Numbered from the stretch's first letter, positions 1-13,018 are shown. The stretch is 64,000 nucleotides of DNA from Euryodendron excelsum (GCA_033060915.1 CM065381.1:4190001-4254000); one strand, 5' to 3'. Notes: a model not told the origin generated them from the sequence alone. A program made the numbers and translations.

Positions 1-115
1 CAGGAGCACTCATTTTATTATAGGTTGAATACATAGTTCATATTATGTTTCTTTACAATGCTTGTCTTTTATTACAATTTATTTATAACGTGAATGGTAG
101 ACCCTTTTTGCACAG
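1..115. other. Window edge and intron before PMD exon
   Basis: No complete gene is visible. An AG at 114-115 is a good splice acceptor for the first recognisable PMD exon, so most of this stretch is probably intron. The first 20-odd bases, ending in a possible donor at about 23-24, could be the tail of an earlier exon, but no diagnostic residues support that. Confidence 0.35.
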
Positions 116-1920
116 ATATGGGCGTGCGAGCGATTCTCACGCATGGGCCCGCACCGCATGGATGATCCTACTACTGGCCAGCAGCCATTAGTTATACAGG
201 GGGTGGAGTTTTCTGATGGACCATGGGGAGCTAGGTATGTATAACTGTCTTTTCATTTTTGTTAACACCTGTACACATTTGTAATTATAAAATGTAATTG
301 ATATTATGTTGAACGTTTATACCAGATGGAGATCTAGATATCGCATTACCAGTATTTCCACCCATGTGGTCCGCGTCTACCGAGATCAGCTGGACCGATT
401 ACGACCTGACGAGGTATGTATACAATTTCAAATTTTGTAATTCGTATTACTTAATTGTAGCGTCGTTGCTTATTAATGGGTACTATTAATGTAAATTATG
501 TAGTTCATATGAAAGTCGTACGATGCTATCATGTATACACTTCCTGATTATTGTCGGGTTGGGAGTGATATATGGGTCACTCGATCCCCTTTGCTGTGCC
601 TGGAGGTTGTTGAGTGGCATTTACCGGATCTAGTTTGCCGACAGTTTGGTTTTAGGCAGATTGTACCTGCCACTCATGATACCTCACCCACATTACATGC
701 TATTAACTCGAGGGGGAGACCGCCTACTGATTGGACTCAGTTCCATGCACAGCACATGGAGCGATGGCAGCATAGGCATGAGTATCTTGTAGCTGGGGTG
801 ATTGATGCTGCAGACATGCATTACGACGATCCATATATGGTATGGTACCGCCGTATCATACGCACACTGGTTGGGAATCCAGTTCATCGGCCTACTACTG
901 GATACCTTGAGGTTGGCTCCACGGTCGAGATTGCGGTTAGTAATGTCATAAATTATAAATGTTTATGATTGTATTATAAATGTTTAAATGCCATAAAGAC
1001 TTCAACTTACTTTGCAGACTCGTCACATCGCGGTCAAACATCATTTCGTTGATCGTGCCATATATGCATTCGGCAGGCCGGAGGCACTGCAGGACATGTA
1101 TTTGGCCCGAGACCTGTGTCAGAGGTCACTTCATGTATTGCGTGAGCAGCAGCGGATTGCACAGCCAGGAGTTCCAGACGCTTCCCCTCCTATGCCACCA
1201 GCTGGTCCAGCTGCTCCCCCTCCCATGCCAGCAGCAGCTACAGCCGCTCCCCCTCCCATACCAGCAGGAGCTCCAGCCGCTCCCCCTCGCAGCGGATCAT
1301 CATCATAGGAGTTCTTGCAGTATTTCAGTGCCACGCAGCCATCCTCAACCTATGTGACTCCGACTAGGCCAGTATATACATATCACACCGAGTCACACGA
1401 CGTGCCCTCATCATCACGTCCGAGTAGTTCTGAGGTCATACCGCGTCGCACCGCTTATCGCCATATTACATCACCTGTTGCATACAACCAGCAGTATTGG
1501 TTATCGGTAGTAGGAGATGATGATGACTTTCAGCGATATGTTGACCCATTATTAGCATCTGGGCAGTAGATAGAGACGCATTTTTCAGTAGAGGGTCGGG
1601 ACCATTTTGACCCTACGACACAGCCAGAGGGGCCATCGCAAGTCACTCAGGTTAGTAGTGTGCAGCAGATGCATCTAGTGGTGGCACCCCCTACCATTGA
1701 CACTCAGGGTGTTTCGCAAATCACCCAAGCAGAGCCACATCCACATCTGCAGCCACAGATAGAGTCACCCCCAGTGCCACAGCCACCGATACTGCCACAG
1801 CCAGACCCACATCCAGAGGCACATCCGACACTACGGTCCATCACACGTGTCTTTGTCCGACAGCCGAGGCCTGCGAGAGAGAGGAGGCCACCTCAATATG
1901 GTACAGGAGTCTATGTATAG
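116..1920 (+). pseudogene. Plant mobile domain (PMD, MAIN-like) gene relic
   Basis: Four exon blocks can be read: 116-234, 326-413, 504-935 and 1018-1920. The three introns have GT-AG ends and mutually consistent phases (2, 0, 0). The translation carries PMD signatures: IWACERFSRMGPHR in block 1, STHVVRVYRDQLDRLRPDE in block 2, and LPDYC, then VVEWHLPDLVCRQFGFRQ, then the GRPPTDW segment in block 3. PMD proteins include Arabidopsis MAIN/MAIL1 (nuclear, genome stability and silencing) and many transposon-borne copies. Block 4 ends in a low-complexity Pro/Ala tract (about 1186-1290) and a Pro/His/Gln-rich tail. Three in-frame stops break it: TGA at 510-512, where a Trp codon (TGG) seems to have mutated, and TAG at 1306-1308 and 1567-1569, after each of which the same frame stays open. 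The start lies outside the window or is lost. A transposon-derived copy is more likely than a functional MAIN-like gene. Confidence 0.8.
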
Positions 1921-2308
1921 TACCGAGATTGTTTTTTGCACACTAGATAATTAGATTTCAAAACTTGTTGGATGTAATAGTTAATGATGATAGTTTGTGT
2001 TGTAAATACATTTAGTTATAACAAAATTAATGACGATAGTTTTTGTTGTATCTATGTGCATTTATGAATGAATACAACTGTTGTCATTGATACTGACACT
2101 CTTTACGGAGAAAACAACTAAAGTTGACGATAAATTCATTAAAATGATAAAGTAAAAATAATAGGATAATTCATTTTTTCTTTACCCACAAAAAAAAAAA
2201 TTTAATGGAAGAAAGTAACATCGAAACTACTTATCATAACTGAAATATGAAGACTTGTCATTTTTTGAAGATGCTGCGCCAATGACAGGATAATAATTTA
2301 GCAGACTC
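1921..2308. other. AT-rich spacer downstream of PMD relic
   Basis: No coding signal. It is AT-rich, with repeated GATGATAGTTTGTGTTG-like wording around 1985-2050 and an A-run near 2190. It may be the 3' flank of the transposon that carried the PMD gene, but no terminal repeat could be paired. Confidence 0.4.
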
Positions 2309-2530
2309 GTCATGTCCTATTAATTTTCGGTACATGATTGTCCTATCTCTATCTTCTGAGACATGTCATGTGAATATCTTGATAATTGTCATGTCTTATT
2401 ACTTGTCAATTCATGATTGTCATATCTCTACCTTTTGAAGCCTTTCACGTGAACCCTGCTAGTAACTTCAGCATTGTCATGTCAATTTTGTAGTATCACG
2501 TGAAGCCTTTCACTAACGATTAGTATCTTT
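2309..2530 (+). repeat. Degenerate ~80-bp tandem repeat
   Basis: Three diverged copies start with GTCATGTC at about 2309, 2388 and 2476, so the spacing is 79 and 88 bp. Copies 1 and 2 share the order GTCATGTC(C/T)TATTA, CATGATTGTC, TATCTCTA and a Ca(c/t)GTGAA block. Copy 3 is partial and keeps GTCATGTCAA and CACGTGAAGCCTTTCAC. It lies directly before the ORF at 2586. No function is visible. Confidence 0.5.
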
Positions 2531-2585
2531 CATCATGGCAGATTGGTGTGAACTGCTCGAGTATAAAATGGTGTGAGGTTATGAA

Positions 2586-3254
2586 ATGCTCAAGAAACCA
2601 AATCGGAAAAACATGCTCAAGCAAAAAGGGTTATTTGGTGCATCATCTAGTCATTCAGTTCCAACCACCAATGTGCATGAAAATCAGAACTCAATCATCC
2701 ACATGGTGGGTACATATACAGACCCAATTGGTAACAAATGGTATGGCCGAAGACGTAGCTTCCTCAACAAACCTATTCTAATGCACAATATGATGGGTCC
2801 GGTCAACCATATCTTTATTGGCAATGCATCCTTGCAACCACCGCACGGTGTCATCGACGAGCACTGCATAAGGTTGCCCTGGGAAGACTTATTCGATAAA
2901 CAGTGTAAACAAGAGATGTATTGTCGATGGCATGGCCTACGTGTCCCAAAGGCCCGGTCAGCTAAGCTTTTCGGGAGGAGATCACCTAACAGCAAGGTCA
3001 TAAAAGTGCTCGAATGCGAGATTGATCAAATGCAACGAAGACTAGATAAATATCATTTTACGGAAGACGCGAAGAAACAATGTGTTGATCCAACAAAACG
3101 AATAATAGAAATTATTGAAGATCAGTTTCTAGTTTCTGACACAGAACTTTTAGGCTTCTCAGAAGAAGAAGGTGACGATGACTTTGAAAACTATCTACCG
3201 ACTAGCCTTATCGTTGCTGGGAAACCACTATGTTGTTATGAACATGGTCCATGA
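2586..3254 (+). CDS. Hypothetical protein, 222 codons, acidic tail
   Basis: I do not recognise this protein. It is the first ATG after an in-frame TGA at 2574-2576 and runs to a TGA at 3252-3254. The first 30 or so residues are basic (Lys-rich). A Trp/Arg-rich patch (GNKWYGRRRSF) is followed by a segment with several Cys and His. A likely amphipathic, charged stretch (ECEIDQMQRRLDKYHF) comes next, then a strongly acidic run (FSEEEGDDDFENY) near the end. There is no signal peptide or membrane span. Its length, non-repetitive composition and mixed charge favour real, perhaps transposon-derived, coding sequence over chance. It could be the last exon of a larger gene. It lies about 90 bp from the start of the satellite. 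Confidence 0.4.
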   Translation: MLKKPNRKNMLKQKGLFGASSSHSVPTTNVHENQNSIIHMVGTYTDPIGNKWYGRRRSFLNKPILMHNMMGPVNHIFIGNASLQPPHGVIDEHCIRLPWEDLFDKQCKQEMYCRWHGLRVPKARSAKLFGRRSPNSKVIKVLECEIDQMQRRLDKYHFTEDAKKQCVDPTKRIIEIIEDQFLVSDTELLGFSEEEGDDDFENYLPTSLIVAGKPLCCYEHGP

Positions 3255-3340
3255 AAGCAAGTTCTGATTTATAGCTCAGTATGATGCAAAATAAGTTATT
3301 ATGTTTTCATATAATATATGTGTGAGTTTGGGTTATATTT

Positions 3341-6300
3341 GCCATTTTGAGGAGGAAATGTCCGGTTCCAAAGTTATGTCATCTTTCGTGATTTTGGGAG
3401 TTAGAGTTTCGGAGTTAGGCAAAATCGACCTTCGGGGTACCGTTTTGGGGAGGAAATGTCCCGTGAGTGCGAAACTCGACGGGAGGCTCCTGCGGGTCCC
3501 AAGTGACGTGTGAGACTTGACGGCACGTCAATCGGAGTCTCGTTCAAAAGTTATGTCATCTTTTTAGATTTTGGGTGTTAGGATTTCAGAGTTACGCAAA
3601 ATCAGAATTCGAAGTACCGTTTTGGGCAGGAAATGTCCCGTGAGTGCGAAACTCGACGGGAGGCTCTTGCAAGTCCCGAGTGACGTGTGAGACTTGACGG
3701 CACGTCAATCGGAGTCCCGTTTCAAAAGTTATGTCATCTTTCGGGATTTTGGGTGTTAGGATTTCGGAGTTAGGCAAAATCGGCCTTCGGGGTACCGTTT
3801 TGGGGAGGAAATGTCTCGTGAGTGCGAAACTCGACGGGAGGCTCCTGTGGGTCCCGAGTGACATGCGAGACTTGACCACACGTCAATCGGAGTCCTATTT
3901 CAAAAGTTATGTCATCTTTCGGGATTTTAGGTGTTAGGATTTCGGAGTTAGGCAAAATCGGCCTTCGGGGTACCGTTTTGAAGAAGAAATGTCCCGTAAG
4001 TGCGAAACTCGACGAGAGGCTCCTGCGGGTCCCGAGTGATGTTTGAGACTTAACGGCACGTCAGTCGGAGTCCCGGTTCAAAAGTTATGTCATCTTTCCG
4101 GATTTTGGGTGTTAGGATTTCGGAGTTACGCAAAATCGGCCTTTGGGGTACCGTTTTGGGGAGGAAATGTCCCGTGAATGCGAAACTCGACAGGAGGCTT
4201 CTGCGGGTCCCGAGCGACGTGTGAGACTTGACGGCACATCAATCGGAGTCCCGTTTCAAAAATTATGTCATCTTTCGGGATTTTGGGTGTTAGGATTTCG
4301 AAGTTAGGCAAAATCGGGATTCGGGGTACCATTTTGGGGAGGAAATGTTCTATGAGTTCGAAACACGACGGGTGGCTCCTGCGGATCCCGAATGACGTGT
4401 GAGACTTGACGGCACGTCAATCGGAATCCCAGTTCAAAAGTTATGTCATATTTTGGGATTTTGGATGTTAGGATTTTGGAGTTAGGCAAAATCGGCCTTC
4501 GGTGTACCATTTTAGGGAGGAAATGTCTCGTGAGTGCGAAACTCAACGGGAGGCTCCTGCGGGTCTCGAGTGGCGTGTGAGACTTGACGGCACATCAATT
4601 GGAGTCCCAGTTCAAAAGTTATGTCATCTTTCGGGATTTTGGGTGTTAGGATTTTGGAGTTAGGCAAAATCAGCCTTCGACGTACCGTTTTGGGGAGGAA
4701 ATGTCCCGTGAGTGCGAAACTCGACTGGAGGCTCCTACGAGTCCCGAGTGACGTGTGAAACTTAACGGCACGTCAATCGGAGACCCATTTCGAACGTTAT
4801 GTCATCTTTCGAGATTTTGGGTGTTAGGATTTCGGAGTTTGGCAAAATCGGCCTTCAGGGTACCGTTTTGGGGAGGAAATGTCCCGTGAGTGCGAAACTC
4901 AACGGGAGGCTCCAGCGGGTCCCGAGTGGCGTGTGAGACTTGACGGCACGTCAATCAGAGTCCCATTTCAAAAGTTATGTCATCTTTCTAGATTTTGGGT
5001 GTTAGGATTTCTTAGTTAGGCAAAATCAGCCTTCGGGGTACCGTTTTGGGGAGGAAATGTCCCGTCAGTGCGAAACACGACAGGAGGCTTCTGCGGGTCC
5101 CGAGTGACGTGTGAGACTTGACGGCACATCAATCGGAGTCCCGTTTCAAAAGTTATGTCATCTTTCGGGATTTTGGGTGTTAGGATTTCGGAGTTATGCA
5201 AAATCGGCCTTCGGGGTATTGTTTTGGGGAGGAAATGTCCCGTGAGTGCGAAACACAACGGGAGGCTCCAGCGGGCCCGAGTGGCGTGTGAGACTTGACG
5301 ACACGTCAATCGGAGTCCCAATTCAAAAGTTATGTCATCTTTTCGTATTTTGGGTGTTAGGATTTCGTAGTTAGGCAAAATCGGCCTTCGGGGTACCGTT
5401 TTGGGAAGGAAATGTCCCGTGAGTGCGAAACACAACAGGAGGCTACTGCAGGTCCCGAGTGATGTATGAGACTTGGCAGCACGTCAATCGGAGTCCCGTT
5501 TCAAAAGTTATGTCATCTTTCGAGATTTTGGGTGTTAGGATTTCGGAGTTAGGCAAAATCGGCATTCGGGGTACCGTTTTTGGGAGGAAATGTTCTTTGA
5601 GTGCGAAACACCACGGGTTGTTCCTGCGGGTCCCGAGTGACGTATGAGACTTGACGGCACGTCAATCGAAATCTCGTTTCCAAAGTTATGTCATCTTTCA
5701 GGATTTTGGGTGTGAGGATTTCGGAGTTAGGCAAAATCGGCCTTCGGGGTACCGTTTTGGGCAGGAAATGTCCCGTGAGTGCGAAACACAATAGGAGGCT
5801 ACTGCGGGTCCCGAGTGATGTATGAGACTTGACAGCACGTCAATCGGAGTCCCGTTTCAAAAGTTATGTCATCTTTCGGGATTTTGGGTGTTAGGATTTC
5901 GGAGTTAGGCAAAATCGGCTTTCGGGGTACCGTTTTTGGGAGGAAATGTTCTTTGAGTGCGAAACACGGCGGGTGGCTCCTGCGGGTCCCGAGTGACGTG
6001 TGAGACTTGACGGCACGTCAATCGAAATCTCGTTTCCAAAGTTATGTCATCTTTCAGGATTTTGGGTGTTAGGATTTCGGAGTTAGGCAAAATCAGCCTC
6101 CGACGTACCGTTTTGGGGAGGAAATGTCCCGTGAGTGCGAAACTCAACGGGAGGCTCCAGCGGGTCCTGAGTGGCGTGTGAGACTTGACGGCACGTCAAT
6201 CGGAGTCCCAGTTCAAAAGTTATGTCATCTTTCAAGATTTTGGTTGTTAGGATTTCGTAGTTAGGCAAAATCGGCCTTCGGGGTACCGTTTTGGGCAGGA

Positions 6301-9300
6301 AATGTCCCGTGAGTGCGAAACACAATAGGAGGCTACTGCGGGTCCCGAGTGATGTATGAGACTTGACAGCACGTCAATCGGAGTCCCGTTTCAAAAGTTA
6401 TGTCATCTTTCGGGATTTTGGGTGTTAGGATTTCGGAGTTAGGCAAAATCGGCTTTCGGGGTACCGTTTTTGGGAGGAAATGTTCTTTGAGTGCGAAACA
6501 CGGCGGGTGGCTCCTGCGGGTCCCGAGTGACGTGTGAGACTTGACGGCACGTCAATCGAAATCTCGTTTCCAAAGTTATGTCATCTTTCAGGATTTTGGG
6601 TGTTAGGATTTCGGAGTTAGGCAAAATCAGCCTCCGACGTACCGTTTTGGGGAGGAAATGTCCCGTGAGTGCGAAACTCAACGGGAGGCTCCAGCGGGTC
6701 CCGAGTGGCGTGTGAGACTTGACGGCACGTCAATCGGAGTCCCATTTCAAAAGTTATGTCATCTTTCTAGATTTTGGGTGTTAGGATTTCTTAGTTAGGC
6801 AAAATCAGCCTTCGGGGTACCGTTTTGGGGAGCAAATGTCCCGTGAGTGCGAAACACGACAGGAGGCTTCTGCGGGTCCCAAGTGACGTGTGAGACTTGA
6901 CGGCACATCAATCGGAGTCCCGTTTCAAATGTTATGTCATCTTTCGGGATTTTGGGTGTTAGGATTTTGGAGTTATGCAAAATCGCCCTTCTGGGTACTG
7001 TTTTGGGGAGGAAATGTCCCGTGAGTGCGAAACACAACGGGAGGCTCCAGCGGGCCCGAGTGGCGTGTGAGACTTGACGGCACGTCAATCGGAGTCCCAG
7101 TTCAAAAGTTATGTCATCTTTCAAGATTTTGGGTGTTAGGATTTCGGAGTTATGCAAAATCGGCCTTCGGGGTACTGTTTTGGGGGCGAAATGTCCCGTG
7201 AGTGCGAAACACAACGGGAGGCTCCAGCGGGCCCGGGTGGCGTGTGAGACTTGACGGCACGTCAATCGGAGTCCCAGTTCAAAAGTTATGTCATCTTTCA
7301 GGATTTTGGGTGTTAGGATTTCGTAGTTAGGCAAACTCGGCCTTCGGGGTACCGTTTTGGGGAGGAAATGTCCCGTGAGTGCGAAACACAACAGGAGGCT
7401 ACTGCGGGTCCCGAGTGATGTATGAGACTTGACAGCACGTCAATCGGAGTCCCGTTTCAAAATTTATGTCATCTTTCGGGATTTTGGGTGTTAGGATTTC
7501 GGAGTTAGGCAAAATCGGCATTCGTGGTACCGTTTTTGGGAGGAAATGTTCTTTGAGTGCGAAACACGGCGGGTGGCTCCTGCGGATCCCGAGTGACGTG
7601 TGAGACTTGACGGCACGTTAATCGAAATCTCGTTTCCAAAGTTATGTCATCTTTCGGGATTTTGGGCGTTAGGATTTCGGAGTTAGGCAAAATCAGCCTT
7701 CGACGTACCGTTTTGGGAAGAAAATGTCCCGTGAGTGCGAAACTCGACGGGAGGCTCCTACGGGTCCTGAGTGACGTGTGAGACTTGATGGCACGTCAAT
7801 CGGAGTCCCATTTCAAAAGTTATGTCATCTTTCTAGATTTTGGGTGTTAGCATTTCGGATTTAGGCAAAATCGGCCTTCAGGGTACCGTTTTGGGTAGGA
7901 AATGTCCCGTGAGTGCGAAACTCGACGGGAGGTTCCAGCAGGTCCCTAGTGACGTGTTAGACTTGACGGCACGTCAATCGAAGTCTCATTTTAAAAGTTA
8001 TGTCATCTTTCGAGATTTTGGGAGTTACGATTTTGGAGTTAGGCAAAATCAGGCTTCGGGGTACCGTTTTGGGAAGGAAATGTCCCGTGAGTGCGAAACT
8101 CGTCGGGGGGCTCCTGCGGGTTTCGAGTGACATGTGGGACTTGACGGCACGTCAATCGGAGTCCTATTTCAAAAGTTATGTCATCTTTCGGGATTTGGGT
8201 GTTAGGATTTCGGAGTTTGGCAAAATCGGCCTTCGGGGTACTGTTTTGGGGAGGAAATGTCCCGTGAGTGCGAAACTCAACGGGAGGCTCCTGTGGGTAC
8301 TGAGTGGCGTGTGACACTTGACGACACGTTAATCGAAGTCCCAGTTCAAAAGTTATGTCATCTTTCGGGATTTTGGGTGTTAGGATTTCGTAGTTAGGCG
8401 AAATCGGCCTTCGAGGTACCGTTTTGGGGAGGAAATGTCCCGTGAGTGCGAAACTCGATAGGAGGCTACTGCGGGTCCCGAGTGACGTGTGAGACTTGTC
8501 AGCACGTCAATCGTAGTCTCGTTTCAAAAGTTATGTCATCCTCCGGGATTTTGGGTGTTAGGATTTCAGAGTTAGGCAAAATCAGCCTTCGGGGTACCGT
8601 TTTGGGGTGAAAATGTCCCGTGAGTGCGAAACTCCACGAGTGGCTCCTGCGGGTCCTGAGTGACCTGTGAGACTTGACGGCACGTCAATCGGAGTCCCGG
8701 TTCAAAAGTTATATCATCTTTTGTGATTTTGGGTGTTAGGATTGCGAAGTTAGGCGAAATCGGCTTTCGGGGTACCGTTTTGAAGAAGAAATGTCCCGTG
8801 AGTGCAAAACTCGACGGGAGGCTCTTGCAGGTCCTGAGTGATGTGTGAGACTTGACGGCACGTCAGTCGGAGTCCCGGTTCAAAAGTTTTGTCATCTTTC
8901 GGAGTTATGGGGGTTAGGAATTTGAAGTTAGGCAAAATCGGCTTTCGGGATACTGTTTTGGGGAGGAAATGTCCCGTGAGTGCGATACTCGACGGGAGGC
9001 TCCTGCGGGTCCCGAGTGAAGTGTGAGACTTGACGGCTCGTCAATCGAAATCTCGTTTCAAAAGTTATGTCATCTTTCGAGATTTTGGGTGTTAGGATTT
9101 CGGAGTTTGGCAAAATCGGCATTCGGGGTACCGTTTTTGGGAGGAAATGTTCTTTGAGTCCGAAACACGACGGGTGGCTCCTGCGGGTCCCGAGTGACGT
9201 GTGAGACTTGACGGCACGTCAATCGAAATCTCGTTTCCAAAGTTATGTCATCTTTCGGGATTTTGGGTGTTAGGATTTCGGAGTTAGGCAAAATCAGCCT

Positions 9301-11239
9301 TCGACGTACCGTTTTGGGGAGGAAATGTCCCGTGGGTGCGAAACTCGACGGAAGGCTCCTACGGGTCCAGAGTGACGTGTGGGACTTGACGACACGTCAA
9401 TCGGAGACCCATTTCAAAAGTTATGTCATCTTTCTAGATTTTGGGTGTTAGCATTTCTTAGTTAGGCAAAATCGGCCTTCGGGGTACCGTTTTGGGGAGG
9501 AAATGTCACGTCAATGCGAAACACAACAGGAGGCTTCTGCGGGTCCCGAGTGACGTGTGAGACTTGACGGCACATCAATCGGAGTCCCGTTTCAAATGTT
9601 ATGTCATCTTTCGGGATTTTGGGTGTTAGGATTTCTGAGTTATGCAAAATCGGCCTTCGGGGAACTGTTTTGGGGTGGAAATGTCCCGTGAGTGCGAAAC
9701 ACAACGGGAGGCTCCAGCGAGCCCGAGTGGCGTGTGAGACTTGACGGCACGTCAATCGGAGTCCCAGTTCAAAAGTTATGTCATCTTTCGGGATTTTGGG
9801 TGTTAGGATTTCGTAGTTTGGCAAAATCGGCCTTTGGGGTACCGTTTTGGGAAGGAAATGTCCCGTGAGTGCGAAACATAACAGGAGGCTACTGCGGGTC
9901 CCGAGTGACGTATGAGACTTGACAGCACATCAATCGGAGTCCCGTTTCAAAATTTATGTCATCTTTCGGGATTTTGGGTGTTAGGATTTCGGAGTGAGGC
10001 AAAATCGGCATTCGGGGTACCGTTTTTGGGAGGAAATGTTCTTTGAGTGCGAAACACGACGGGTGGCTCCTGCGGGTCCCGAGTGACGTGTGAGACTTGA
10101 CGGCACGTCAATCGAAATCTCGTTTCCTAAGTTACGTCATCTTTCGGGATTTTGGGTGTTAGGATTTCGGAGTTAGGCAAAATCAGCCTTCGACGTGCCG
10201 TTTTGGGGTGGAAATGACCCGTGAGTGCTAAACTCAACGGGAGGCTCCAGTGGGTCCCGAGTGGCGTGTGAGACTTGACGGCACGTCAATCGGAGTCCCA
10301 TTTCAAAAGTTATGTCATCTTTCTAGATTTTGGGTGTTAGGATTTCTTACTTAGGCAAAATCGGCCTTCGGGGTACCGTTTTGGGGAGGAAACGTCCCGT
10401 CAGAGCGAAACACGATAGGAGGCTTCTGCGGGTCCCGAGTGACGTGTGAGACTTGACGGCACATCAATCGGAGTCCCGTTGCAAAAGTTATGTCATCTTT
10501 CGGGATTTTGGGTGTTAGGATTTCGGAGTTTTGCAAAATCGGCCTTCGGGGTACTGTTTTGGGGAGGAAATGTCCCGTGAGTGCGAAACATAACGGGAGG
10601 CTCCAGCGGGCCCGAGTGGCGTGTGAGACTTGACGGCACGTCTATCGGAGTCCGAGTTCAAAAGTTATGTCATCTTTCGGGATTTTGGGTGTTTGGATTT
10701 CGTAGTTAGGCAAAATCGGCCTTCGGGGTACCGTTTTGGGGAGGAAATGGCCCGTGTGTGCGAAACACAACAAGAGGCTACTGCGGGTCCCGAGTGATGT
10801 ATGAGACTTCACAGCACGTCAATCGGAGTCCCGTTTCAAAAGTTATGTCATCTTTCGGGATATTAGGTGTTAGGATTTCGGAGTTAGGCAAAATCGGCAT
10901 TCGGGGTACCGTTTTTGCGAGGAAATGTTCTTTGAGTGCAAAACACGACGGGTGGCTCCTGCGGGTCCCGAGTGACGTGTGAGACTTGACGGCACGTCAA
11001 TCGAAATCTCGTCTCCAAAGTTATGTCATCTTTCGGGATTTTTGGTGTTAGGATTTCGGAGTTAGGCAAAATCAGCCTTCGACGTACCGTTTTGGGGAGG
11101 AAATGTCCCGTGAGTGCGAAAGTCGACGGGAGGCTCCTACGGGTCCCGAGTGACGTGTGAGACTTGACGGCACGTCAATCGGAGTCCCATTGCAAAAGTT
11201 ATGTCGTCTTTTTAGATTTTGGGTGTTTGCATTTCGGAT
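3341..11239 (+). repeat. Left arm: heterogeneous 178-bp monomers
   Basis: About 44 monomers with many private substitutions and little long-range periodicity, as expected of the older edge of a satellite block. The first unit is defective: it joins a GAGGAAATGTC segment directly to GGTTCCAAAGTTATG, skipping about 80 bp of the monomer. A variant monomer marked by GTTAGCATTTCGGATTTAGG appears at about 7850 and again 19 monomers later at about 11230. From there it becomes the periodic marker of the core modules. Confidence 0.75.
5735..6742 (+). repeat. Local duplication of a 3-monomer block (534 bp)
   Basis: Sequence from about 5735 recurs 534 bp (3 x 178) later with very few differences. It includes the distinctive GGGCAGG, CACAATAGG and GGCGGGTGG variants and the CAGCCTCCGACG variant. 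The copies diverge again near 6208 and 6742. This is a small unequal-exchange duplication inside the otherwise heterogeneous left arm. Confidence 0.7.
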
Positions 11240-13018
11240 TTAGGCAAAATCGGCCTTCAGGGTACCGTTTTGGGGAGGAAATGTCCCGTGAGTGCGAAAC
11301 TCGACGGGTGGTTCCTGCAGGTCCCTAGTGACGTGTGAGACTTGACGACACGTCAATCGGAGTCTCGTTTTAAAAGTTATGTCATCTTTCGAGATGTTGG
11401 GAGTTACGATTTTGGAGTTAGGCAAAATCAGGCTTCAGGGTACCGTTTTGGGAAGGAAATGTCCCGTGAGTGCGAAACTCGTCGGGAGGCTCCTGCGGGT
11501 TTTGAGTGACATGTGAGACTTGACGGCACGTCAATCGGAGTCCTATTTCAAAAGTTATGTCATCTTTGGGGATTTTGGGTGTTAGGATTTCGGAGTTTGG
11601 CAAAATCGGCCTTCGGGGTACTGTTTTGGGGAGGAAATGTCCCGTGAGTGCCAAACTCAACGGGAGGCTCCTGCGGGTCCTGAGTGGCGTGTGACACTTG
11701 ACGACACGTTAATCGAAGTCCCAGTTCAAAAGTTATGTCATCTTTCGGGGTTTTGGGTGTTAGGATTTCGGAGTTAGGCAAAATCAGCCTTCGACGTACC
11801 GTTTTGGGGAGGAAATGTCCCGTGGGTGCGAAACTCGACGGAAGGTTCCTACGGGTCCCGAGTGACGTGTGGGGCTTGACGGCACGTCAATCGGAGTCCC
11901 ATTTCAAAAGTTATGTCATCTTTCTAGATTTTGGGTGTTAGCATTTCTTAGTTAGGCAAAATCGGCCTTCGGGGTACCGTTTTGGGGAGGAAATGTCCCG
12001 TCAGTGCGAAACACAACAGGAGGGTTTTACGGGTCCCGAGTGGCGTGTGAGACTTGACGGCACGTCAATCAGAGTCCCATTTCAAAAGTTATCTCATCTT
12101 TCTAGATTTTGGGTGTTAGGATTTCTTACTTAGGCAAAATCGGCCTTCGGGGTACCGTTTTGGGGAGGAAATGTCCCGTCAAAGCGAAACACGACAGGAG
12201 GCTTCTGCGGGTCCCGAGTGACGTGTGAGACTTGACGGCACATCAATCGGAGTCCCGTTGCAAAAGTTATGTCATCTTTCGGGATTTTGGGTGTTAGGAT
12301 TTCGGAGTTTTGCAAAATCGGCCTTCGGGGAACTGTTTTGGGGAGGAAATGTCCCGTGAGTGCGAAACACAACGGGAGGCTCCAGCGGGCCCGAATGGCG
12401 TGTGAGACTTGACGGCACGTCTATCGGAGTCTGAGTTCAAAAGTTATGTCATCTTTCGGGATTTTGGGTGTTTGGATTTCGTAGTTAGGCAAAATCGGCC
12501 TTCGGGGTACCGTTTTGGGGAGGAAATGGCCCGTGTGTGCGAAACACAACAAGAGGCTACTGCGGGTCCCGAGTGATGAATGAGACTTGACAGCACGTCA
12601 ATCGGAGTCCCGTTTCGAAAGTTATGTCATCTTTCGGGATATTAGGTGTTAGGATTTCGGAGTTAGGCAAAATCGGCATTCGGGGTACCGTTTTTGGGAG
12701 GAAATGTTCTTTAAGTGCGAAACACGACGGGTGGCTCCTGCGGGTCCCGAGTGACGTGTGAGACTTGACGGCACGTCAATCGAAATCTCGTTTCCAAAGT
12801 TATGTCATCTTTCGGGATTTTGGGTGTTAGGATTTCGGAGTTAGGCAAAATCAGTCTTCGACGTACCGTTTTGGGGAGGAAATGTCCCGTGAGTGCGAAA
12901 GTCGACGGGAGGCTCCTACGGGTCCCGAGCGACGTGTGAGACTTGACGGCACGTCAATCGGAGTCCCATTTCAAAAGTTATGTCATCTTTCTAGATTTTG
13001 GGTGTTAGCATTTCGGAT
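11240..13018 (+). repeat. Higher-order module A (10 monomers, 1,779 bp)
   Basis: It is bounded by successive copies of the GCATTTCGGATTTAGG marker monomer, 1,779 bp apart. The length is ten monomers less one base; the missing base lies in the CGGGCCCGAATGG monomer. This copy has several private differences from later A copies, so it looks like an outlying or older member. Confidence 0.65.

Noticed and set aside
531..968. Treating the 145-codon frame at 531 as an intact small gene starting at ATG 531
   Set aside because: The same frame extends upstream to a splice acceptor at 503 and matches the PMD family from there, through an in-frame TGA; its last codons run into intron sequence.
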